DNA from: an uncultured bacterium
GTDB taxonomy: Bacteria; Actinomycetota; Coriobacteriia; Coriobacteriales; Coriobacteriaceae
NCBI GenBank assembly: GCA_905215755.1
Contig: CAJMRE010000017.1
Location: forward strand, 1 to 39,352
Direction of reading: 5' to 3'
Length of the DNA: 39,352 bases
Shown here: in pieces, positions 18,191-27,800 of the stretch
Layout of the letters: the number at the start of each line of letters is the position of its first letter
How positions within the stretch are numbered: the stretch's first letter is position 1
Program-made: the position numbers and the translations under genes
Notes under the pieces: generated by a model
What the model saw: the letters and a program-made list of their open reading frames with translations, nothing else
Database searches by the model: none
Told to the model about the DNA's origin: nothing

Positions 18191-18217
18191 CTAGAACATG
18201 TCGATCTTCAGATACAT
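18191..18217 (-). CDS. Possible 8-codon leader peptide upstream of prfA
   Basis: A short frame encoding MYLKIDMF and ending in TAG, with GAAGGG six bases before its ATG (an in-frame ATG two codons earlier is also possible). It lies 80 bases upstream of prfA. Whether it is translated is unknown; a UAG-terminated leader before the gene for the UAG release factor is suggestive, no more. Confidence 0.25.
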   Translation of the reverse strand: MYLKIDMF

Positions 18218-18447
18218 GCGCATCCCTTCGCGTATGAGGTACATAGTTGCGGTCTAACCCATACATGATAGCGTGCGCAGGCATACCTGCATATAACCCG
18301 CACGGAATGCGACAAAGGGTCAGTCTCTTTCCTTGAATACAACTTCATCCGAACGCCTCCCGCATTCATCCGCACATATACGGATAAATTTGGGAATCCG
18401 ATACCCTGAGGGCCGGATCGGCCGGCCCCGGGAGATCGGAGGACGCC

Positions 18448-18776
18448 ATGTCCGGAAAGGGCGGGAAGGGCGCCGCGAGGGCGGTCCCAAGGACCCACGG
18501 CAGGCTCACCGGGTACGAGCGGGACACGGTCCAGAGGATGCTGAAGCGCAGGGTTCGCTCGGCCACTTCCTCGAGAGGTTCAAGGGCGTATCGACCCGCA
18601 GGCTCCACAGCTGCCTGATGTGGTTCAGATGGCTGCGCGAGGCCGCACGCGTCGGGGACAGGACGTCGCTCATGCGCGAGCAGCTCGACGACGGGCGCTA
18701 CGAAAAGATCCGGAAGAAGATGATGGAGCCGGAGTACGAGTTCCATCTGGAGCCGGACGTGCAAACGGTGGGTTAA
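18448..18776 (+). pseudogene. Transposase remnant (two frames, internally deleted)
   Basis: Two pieces in different frames. 18448 to about 18555 reads MSGKGG...RTHGRLTGYERDTVQRMLKRR, which looks like a transposase N-terminus. From about 18563 to the TAA at 18776 another frame reads FLERFKGVSTRRLHSCLMWFRWLREA followed by a charged tail, resembling the C-terminus of IS1595-type transposases seen in gut Gram-positives. The catalytic core is missing. The family call is tentative; the frame change and missing middle make it non-functional. It lies between prfA and the adhesin gene and is oriented against both. Confidence 0.45.
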
Positions 18777-18790
18777 CATAGCCTTTCACC

Positions 18791-18829
18791 AAAAAGGGCG
18801 AGCGGCCGTGCCCTGCGACCACCCGCCCT
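18791..18829 (-). terminator. Terminator of the adhesin gene
   Basis: On the minus strand AGGGCG pairs with CGCCCT and is followed by TTTTTGG; a second GC-rich stem (GGTCGCA/GGCACGGCC region) sits inside the loop. Located about 30 bases after the adhesin stop codon. Confidence 0.7.
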
Positions 18830-18857
18830 CAATCAAAGCCCTTCTCGGCCGCCGTAG

Positions 18858-21800
18858 CTACCGGTTCCGGCGCCGCAGGATAACGCCTGCGGCGATCAGC
18901 ACCACCGCGCCGCCCGCGATGCCACCCAGGGCCATCGGCGACAAGCTGGTATCGCCCGTATACGGCAGACCCGGCTTCTCCTCCTTCGGCACCGGTGACT
19001 TGCTCGGCGGATTGGTGGGCGGCTCCGTCGGCGGGGTGGTCGGCGGCGTGTACGTGTTCTTGAACACCGGCGCCACGGCGCCGTCATAGGTTACCGTCGC
19101 CACCAGATGGCCCGCACCGTCGTCCGTCACCGTCACCGTTACCCGGTGCTCGGCCGCGTCGTACGTCACGTTCTTCTGACCGTCGTCCACCTCGGAGATG
19201 CTGTAGGCGTACGTTCCGGGCTTGTCGTACGAGATCGCCTCGAAGCCCACCGTGCCGTCCGCCGCGTTCTTTGCGGTCTGCAGCACCTTGCCGTCGGCAT
19301 CCTTCAGCTGGAAGGAGAACTGCCCTTCCTTCAGGTCCTCGCCGCTCAGCACCTTGGAAGCCCCCAGCTTCACCTCAGTCGCGGCCGGCGCGTAGCTGTT
19401 GCTGAACGTCACCGCATCCGCAGCCTTGCCGCCCGTGCTGTAGGCAACCTGCGCCTCCAGCGCGTGCGTCTCCGCATCCTCCGTCACCGTCACCGTCGCG
19501 GTAAAGACCGTCGTGTCGTAGGTGACGCCGTTCGCCGTCGCCCCTGCCCGCTCGGACACGGTGTAGACGTACGTCCCCACCTTGTCCAGCTGCAGCGGCG
19601 CGAAGCCGAACGTACCGTCGGCGCCGTTCTGCACCGTCTGCACCACGTTACCGTCGGCGTCCTTCAGGTCGAAGGAGAACTCACCCTTGGCCAGGTCGCG
19701 GCCGGTCAGAGCCTTCGTTCCGGTAATCGTCGCCGTCGTTGCCGTCGGCGTGTAGGCGTTGGTGAAGGTCAGATCTGCAGCCGTCTTGTTCGCCGTCGCG
19801 GTCAGCTGGCCGCTGCCGTCGTCGGTCACGCTCACCGTCACATCCAACACCGCATCGCTGTAAGTGATGGTGCCATCTTGGCCCGCAACCTCCTTCACCT
19901 GGTACGCATGCGAACCAGTCGCAGTGTACGAGATGGCCTTGAAGGTAAACGCGCTACCCACGTTCGTGGTCCGGTCAATCTCCTGCCCGGTGGCCACGTC
20001 AATCAGCGCGAACGTGAACTCGCCATTGGCGGGCGTCCGCGTGGTGGCCGGGTCGGCGTTCTTAAGCACCTTGGTGCCGGAAATCTGGTAGGAGATCGCG
20101 CGCGGCTGGTAGCTGTTCGCAAACGTCATGGTGTTGGGGGTTACGCCGTTCTCGGTGCCCTCGCTCGGCTTCGCCGTGGAGCTCTCCACCACCAGCTTGC
20201 CGTCGTTGTTGTCTGCCACCACATAGGTCAGGGTGTACGTCTTGCCGGTGTAGGTCACGCCCGGCACGCCCGGCGCGTCGTCCGTCGGCTGCACCTCGCG
20301 GACCGTGTAGATAAAGGTGCCCGCATGGTCGAAGGTCAGCTTGTCGAAGGCAACCTTGCCGTGCGCATCGTTCTTCTGGGTCTGGATCACCGAGCCGTCA
20401 GACCCCACCAGCTCGAAGGCGAAGTCTCCCGCCTTTAGCTGATAGCTGCCGTCGTGCACGTCAACGCTCTTGGTGAGGGCGATCGCGCCGGAGTCCGTCG
20501 CCTGTGCCTCGTAGGTGTTGGTGAAGCTGGGCTTCGTGACATTCGTGCCGTCGTAGGCGACGCTCGCCTGCAGCGTGCCGGCATTGTCCGCAACCGTCAC
20601 CACGGCATGGTGCACCGCGGCGTCGTAGGTCACGTAGGCCAGATCACCCTTCCGCTCCACGATGGTGTACTCGTGCGTGCCCGGCTTCGCGTAGGAGAAG
20701 GCGTCGAAGTTAACACTTCCGTCCGCGCCGTTGGTCGCGGTCCGGACGGGCTTGGCCCCGGCAAGCTGCTCAGCCGTCAGGTTGCCCTCGTACACATCGA
20801 AGGTGAACTCGCCGCACTTGGGGACGATCGGCGTGTTGTCGTCCTTCTTCACATAGCTCTTCTGCGCACCGAGGGCCAGGCCGGTCGCGGCCGGCTGGTA
20901 GGTGTTGGTGAAGGTATCCGAGCCGGATGCGCTCGTCACGATCGCCTTCGCATTCAGTGCTCCGTTCCCGCCGTCCGTGACCGTCACCGTATAGGTGAGG
21001 GGATGGCTGTCATAGACCATGCCCGGCTCCGCGCCCGGCTGCTCCACGATGGTGTAGGTGAAGTCCTTGCTCGCGGCGCCGTCCAAGTCGGAGAGCTGGA
21101 ACTCGCGCGTGAAGCTGACCTTGCCGTTTGCATCGTTCTTCGCGGTGTCGAGCACGTTGCCGGCAGCGTCCTTCAGGTCGAAGGTGAACTCGCCGTCCGC
21201 GGGCTTCGTCGTGTGGTCGAAGCCGTCCGCAACCTTGATGGTCTTGGTCGCCGTCAGGATTACGGAACCCTTTGCGTCGTAGGTGTTGTTGAAGGTGGGA
21301 GCCGTAGCGGCACCGTCATAGGTGACGGTCACCTTCGTCTTGTTGTTGTCGCCCTGGTTCTGCTCTACCTTGACGTGGACCTTGACTTCCTTGGCGTCGT
21401 AGGCCACGCCGTCGACGGTCTGGCCGGCTTTCTCCTCCTTGAGCGTGTAGTCGTACTCGCCCAGGTTCAGGTTCTTGACGGCCAGCTCGACCTTGCCGCC
21501 CCGGTCGTTGGTGCCCTTGGCGACCTCGTTGCCGGCCTGGTCGTACAGGCCGAAGGTGAACGCGTCGGCCGTCAGGTCCTTGCCCGTGAGGATCTTCGTC
21601 GCCTCGACGGTAACGTCCGTCGTCGGCTTCGAGTTGGTGAAGGTCGGAACGTCGGCCTCGCCGTCGTAGGTGGCGGTCGCCTTTAGCTCGCCCTTCTCAT
21701 CGGAGACCTTGATGTGGACCTTCACGTCCTTCGTGTCGTACACGACGGTCGGGTCGTTGCCGGCAACCTCCTTGATGGTGTAGTCGTGATCGCCCGGCGT

Positions 21801-24800
21801 GTCGTAGCTGATTGCCTGGAAGGCGACCTTGCCGTCCTTGTCATTCTGGACGGTCTGGATCACGTTGCCATCCTTGTCGAGCAGCTGGAACGTGAAGTCG
21901 CCCCCTGCGAGCTCGCCACCCGTGAAGCGCTTCGTCGCCTTGAGCGTTACCGAGGTCTCCTTCGGGTGGTACGTGTTCGTGAAGGTCTTGTCTCCACTCG
22001 TTACCTGCGGTGTGGCCGTCAGCGAGCCGGTGCCATCGTCCGCGACCGTCACCTTGTAGATGAGCGCATGGGTGTCGTAGACCATGCCCGGCTCCGTGCC
22101 CGGCTTCTCCGCGATGGTGTAGGTGAAGTCCTTGCTCGCAGCGCCGCCCAGGTTGGAGAGCGTGAACTTGCGCGTGAACTTCACCGTGCCATCGGCCTTG
22201 TTCGTCGTGGTGCCGAGCACCTTGCCGTCGGCGTCCTTCAGCTCGAACGTGTATTCGCCGCCCTTCAGCTTGGTGTCGTGCGTGAAGCCCGGCGCGACCG
22301 CAACGATCTTGGTCGCCGTCAGCTCCACGGATCCCTTTGCGGTGTAGGTGTTCGTGAAGGTGGGGGCATTGGCCTTGTCACCATCGTAGGTAACAGCGGC
22401 GTCCAGCTTGCCGGCATTGTCCATGACCTTCACCACGGCATGGTGCACCGTAGCGTCGTAGGTCACGTGGGACAGGTCGCCCTCCTGTTCCGCGACGGTG
22501 TATTTGTACTCGCCGGCCTTGGTGTAGTCGATGGCCGGGAAGGTGACGGTGCCGTCCTCGCTGTTCTTGGCGCTCCGGATGGGTTGCTTGCCCTTCAGCT
22601 GCTCAGCCGTCAGGTCGCCCTCGTACAGGTCGAAGGTGAACTCGCCGCCCTTGAGCGTGGCCGGCGTGTTGTCGGGCTTCACATAGGCCTTCTTCGCCGT
22701 GAGCGCCACCGAGGTCTCGGCGGGCTGGTACTTGTTAGTGAAGGTCGGGGCATCGTTCTTGCCGTCATAGGTGACGGTCGCCTTCGCCTTGTCGCCCTCC
22801 GCCTTCACCGAGACGTGAACCTTCACCGCCTTGGTGTCGTAGGTGATAGTCGGATCGGCACCGACGTTCTCCTCCTTGAGTTTGTAGTCGTACTCGCCGA
22901 TGGTCAGACCGGTGAGGGCAAGATTGATCTTGCCCTCCTTGTCGTTCTGGACGATCTTGACGGGATTACCCGTGGACGTGTCGCCTTGGTACAGGCCGAA
23001 GGCGAACGCGCCGTCCGTCAGCGCCTTGCCCGCGAGAACTTTCGTGGCCTCGACGGTAACGTCCGTCGTCGGCTTCACGTTGGTGAAGGTCGGCACGGCC
23101 TTATCGCCGCCGTAGGTGACGGTCGCGTCCAGCGTGCCGTTCTTGTTATCGGTAACGCTGACCTTGACCTTCACTTTCTGACCGTCGTAGACGATGGTCT
23201 GGTCGTTACCGGTAACTTCCTTGATGGTGTACTCGTAGTCACCTGCCTCGGTGTAGTTGATGGGCTGGAAGGTAATGTTGCCCTTCTCGTCGTTCGTGAC
23301 GGTCTCAATGGGCGTGCCTTCCGCCTTGTCACCCTTGTACAGAGCGAACGAGAAGTCGTTCCCCGCGAGCGCACCGCCCCTAAAGCGTTTCTTCGCCGCC
23401 AAGGTCACGGAACCCTTCGCAGCATAGCTGTTGATAAAGGTGGCGAGGTTCACCTTGCCGTCCTTGACCTCAGCCTTGATGGGCTTGGCCTCAGCGTCAC
23501 CATCCTTCTTCACCGTCACGCCCGTGACGGTCAGCTTGGCGTCCTTATCCTCGACCCTTACCGTGACGGTATAGGTCGAGGCGTCCATCGTCCAGCCGGC
23601 GTTCTGCACGCCGTCCGCTGCGGGATCATCATCAGCGTTGTGCACCTCGGTGAGCGTGAACGTGTACTCGCCCGCCTTGTTGAACGTCATATTCGAGAAG
23701 TCGACCGTCTGGCCCTTGTCCTTGATAATCTTGTCCTTCGTGGCCTTGGACTCCGCGTGCGCGTCGCCCGCCAGGTCGTCCGACACACCCAAGTCGCCGG
23801 CGGCGATCTTCTGCTGTGTCTCTTCCGTGGCGGTCAGCGTGAACGAGAACGCCTTCTCCGTGCTCTCAACACCGGAGATCTTCTTCGTCACCTGCGGGGT
23901 CAGCTCGTCGCTGGCGTCTGACTTGTAACTGTTCTTGAACGGGACGGTAGGCGTAGCGGGCTTCGCATTGCGACTCGAGACCGTCTTCACGTAGTTGGTC
24001 GTGGTATCGAGGCCCTTAATCGCCTCGGCCGTCAGCGCATCAACGTTGCCGCCCCCGCCAACAAGCGCCGTCACGCCCGGGCCCTTCGCGATGGTCGTCT
24101 CGGTGTAGAGCTGGCCTTTGTTGTCCGGATTCGGCTTCACCGCAATGAGCACGTAGGCGTCACCGGGGTACTCGGTGTCATACGTGTATCCACCAGCGTT
24201 GGCGCCATGCGCCTCAGACACCTTGTACACATACACCTTGTTGTAGCTCAGCTGCGTGAAGTTCATCTTCAGCTTGCCGGACATCGTGGCGGTCTGCGTA
24301 TCGTCACCGTCATCCTTGCCCACGGTGTTCTTGAACGACTTATCGGTATCAGCCGGCTCCGGGGCCGTCGTACCGTTATACGTCATCGCCTCGATGGTGA
24401 ACGGGAACATGCCATTCTTCAGCGGGGTACCAACCAGAGTCTTGGTCACATCGATGCCCGCGTAGGTACCAGAGGCCGCATAGATGTTGGTGAACGCGGC
24501 GGCGTCCGTCACCTGCCGGTCGGCATCCGTCGTCGCCTGCTTGTTGTCGTACGCAACCGACGCGGTCAGCTTACCGGTGTGCTTGCCGTTCTCGATATCG
24601 GTCACTGTGTACGTCACCGTGGACGTATGGCCGTCATACGCAATACCAGTCTTATCCGCGTCGGTCGGCTTCGTCTCGTTCACATTGAACGTATACGTGC
24701 CCGACTTGGTGAACACCAGGTCGCCCACACCGAAGGTTGCAGAACGCGTCGCGTCACCGGCGCCTGCGATCTCAACCTTAGTCGTCAGATCGCCGGTCTC

Positions 24801-27800
24801 ATCGGAGTCGGTAGCCTTCCTCTGGGTAACGACCTTGTTTTTAACCGCATCCCTCGTCGCATCATCCGCTGGCGTCAGGGTGAAGTCGAACGCATCGCTC
24901 GTCTCCCACGCACGCCCAGCCAGCGTCTTCTGCACAGTAACCGGTGCCGACGTCGTCTGCGTCACCGTGTAGGTGTTCTTGAACGGGATATATCCACCCG
25001 TGTCCGTCAGCTGCGTGCCGTCGGCCTTCCAATACGTGGCCGTGGAGGACAGGCACTTACCCGTCCCAGACTCGTTATCAACCTGCTGGTTCTTCACCAG
25101 CACGTAGTACACCGTATCGTCGTAGCCTATGCCACTGGACGTCGATGTATCGGAATCCTTGACCTCGGTCACCTTGTACACGTAGGTGAGGTTCTCGCTC
25201 TCCATCGTATAGGTGATCTGCGGGAACGCAGCGATACCGTCGTCATCGTTCTTCGCCGTGGTCGTGGTGGACGTGCACCCCTTAGGCATGGGGACCTTGC
25301 TGGCACCGACGCTGTAGGAGGTGGCGAGCTTGCCGAAATCGATGGCTCCACTCGGCACGGCATCATTCTTCATCCCGCCGAGTGCCTCGAGCTGGAACGT
25401 GAACTTATCCTTCACAAGCGGATTTGCACCGGACTGGTCGGCATACGTCTTCTGCACGTTGAAGGAGATGGTCTCCTCATCGGTGTTATAGGCGTTCGTG
25501 ATCTTGGCGATTTTGTCAGCGACCTCGATCGGGCTGTCCTCATGGCTCACGCCGTCGTCGGTGTAGGTCTGCTCCATCTTGACTGCCGGCTGCGACAGCG
25601 TGCCGTCGCCGCTATCCTTCACCGTCACCGTGACGCGGTAGGAAGCGCTTGAATACCCGAACCCGGGCAGCCAGCTAGCGTCGTTTTGAGACGGCGTGGC
25701 CTCGGCAATGAGATAGGTGTAGGTGCCGGGCTTGGCGTACTCAATATTGCCGAAGTCGAACTTGTCCCCGTTCTTGACGGTCTTCACAACCTGCTTCATA
25801 CCACTCACGGGCGCATCCTTGGCACTGGCGGGCATCGGCGTTCCCTTGTCCGCGCGCAGGTAAATCTTGAAGCTATCGCCATCCTTCCAGTCACGGCCCC
25901 GGAGCACCTTCTGCGCCCAGAACGCATTGGTGAGCGTCACCGGCGGCTTTACGCTGTAGGTATTCGTGAATACCAGCTTGTTGGCTTCGGCCAACGTGCC
26001 GTTGGCGTTCTGCTTCGCAATCGTGCCGGAGATGCTGTCGTCCTCGCCGCTCAGGGCGTTGCCGCCCTGCTCGCGCTTGGTCAGCGTGAAGCCGGCCGGC
26101 ATCTTGTCCGTATCGGTCAGCTCCTGCACCGCGTACTGGTCACCCTCGGCGAGACCGTACACGCGGATCGTCTGGTCGGCCGTGATGGTCTGCTCGCGGC
26201 CGTTCTCGAGGTCGAACATTTTGCCGACCTGCTTCTCGCTTGCGGTCCCCGCGTTCTCAAACACCGCGGCCTTGTACGTCTTCCCCGCCGTCGTGGGCAC
26301 GGTGAACTTGAAGGTGAACTCCGCGTCCTTATTGCCCGTCAGGCCATCGGGCAGGGCAACCTTCTTCGTCACCTCGAGGCTCGCCTCGCGTTCGTTCGCC
26401 ACGCGCACGCAGGTGGCACCTGTGAACAGGGCGTTCAAATTCATGTCGTCCAGATTGGCACGGGCGCCCTTCGCATTAGTGTCACCAGGCACGTCCTGCG
26501 TGATGCCCATACGTATCCAGCCCGTCTCGGTCTCCAAGCGATAAGGTTTGCCTTCCTCGGTGGGCCCATACTGGTAGACACGTCCGTTGGCGCCGTACTT
26601 GAGGTGCACCTCATCCTCGCCGCCCTTGGCGTCATTGTTCCAGGAAAGGTTGTCGTTGCCGTCGAGCGTCCCGTCGGACGTCTGGCGCTGGCCCTTGATC
26701 CACGTGAGCGTGTTGTCGATGTCGCCCTCTGCGCCAAACTGGCCCAGACTCTTCATGAGCGCGCCCGGGCCCACGAACGTCGAAACGCCGTCATCGTCCG
26801 TACCAGCATCGGCATGGACGCCGTAATCGTCCACAATCACCTTGGTGAGCGTATCGTTAAGCAGGAAGCCCTTGGGAGCCGAGACCTCCTTTAGGAAGTA
26901 AGTTCCATTCACGAGCGGCCTGTTACCGGCGCTTGTATTCGGGAATATGCCCGCACCTTCGAGCGGGACCGGGTTGCCGACCGACCCCGTCGTCAGGGTG
27001 TCGTAGGGGGTCTGCTCGCCCTTGAGCACGACCTTGCCGTTCGCGTCTGTTGTCACCTGTCTGGAGGTGTACAGGGCGAACTTCGCCCCGTCAACGGGCT
27101 TACCCTCGGTATCGGTCTTCTGCACGAACAGGCGGTTCTGGATGTTCGTGACGAGCAGGCGCGTGGCGAACTGCCGCTTGAAGTTCGTGCCGTCTGCGAT
27201 GCCGTCGCTGTACACGTGGACGGTGTTCTCGGGCTTCGCGTTGGCGATGGAGCTCTCCGTTGTGTGGTAGATGGCCACCGTGTACTCGGCATCCTTGCGG
27301 GCATCACCGCTCAGCAGGTAGTAGTACTTGGAGATGTCACCGGGCAGATTTTGAATCTCTACCTGGTACTGGCCGCTCGTGTTGAGCGTGAAGGCGTGCA
27401 GGTCCTTCTTCGCCGCCTCGATAGCGCCGGCCTTGCTCGGCTTCTCGGCGAGGGTGTACCCCATTCCCGTCGATGGGTCGCCCGACACGGCGTACCAATT
27501 GTTCTGATTTTTGATATCTGCGTTTGCGCTTTTATCGCGCTTGAGCACCACAGCGAACAGTATGCCAGACTTCAGGTTGACGGTCTCGTCGGACTTCGTC
27601 AGGTCATCATCCGCCTTGTACACGTTCACCGGTGCGGTGATGGTCTCCTTCGCGCCGGCAAACGCACCAGTCTTCCACACGACGCTGTCCGCATCCATAC
27701 CGCCGCGGTTGATGATGACGCCGCCCGCGCCGTTCTCAGCGCTCGCGGGCACGTACTCGAGCTGCATGCTGCCACCTGTCGCCGTGAGACTCGAGCGGTA

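Larger units (their letters stand above)
19047..25952 (-). repeat. Array of 17 FctA/Spy0128-type isopeptide modules in the adhesin
   Basis: Each module follows the pattern: strand with Lys (ATKxLxG or similar), FxFxLxD, NxxGxVxFxxI, YxYTIxE with Glu, VTYDxxxxxVxVxVxD, and FTNxY with Asn at the end. Repeats are 330-400 bases each. The Lys, Glu and Asn expected to form and catalyse an intramolecular Lys-Asn bond are all present in all 17 copies by eye. The C-terminal 12 modules are most alike; the five N-terminal ones (from about 23412 to 25952) are more divergent. Confidence 0.85.

Noticed and set aside
21714..23921. 735-codon plus-strand open frame (and neighbours at 20454, 24207 and 25686) inside the adhesin
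   Set aside because: They mirror the repeated modules on the other strand. No ribosome sites, no recognisable domain, and the minus-strand frame is uninterrupted for over 10 kb.
19047..25952. Regular repeats resembling a CRISPR or satellite array
   Set aside because: The period is 330-400 bases, in frame, and translates to FctA-like modules; no short direct repeats with unique spacers.
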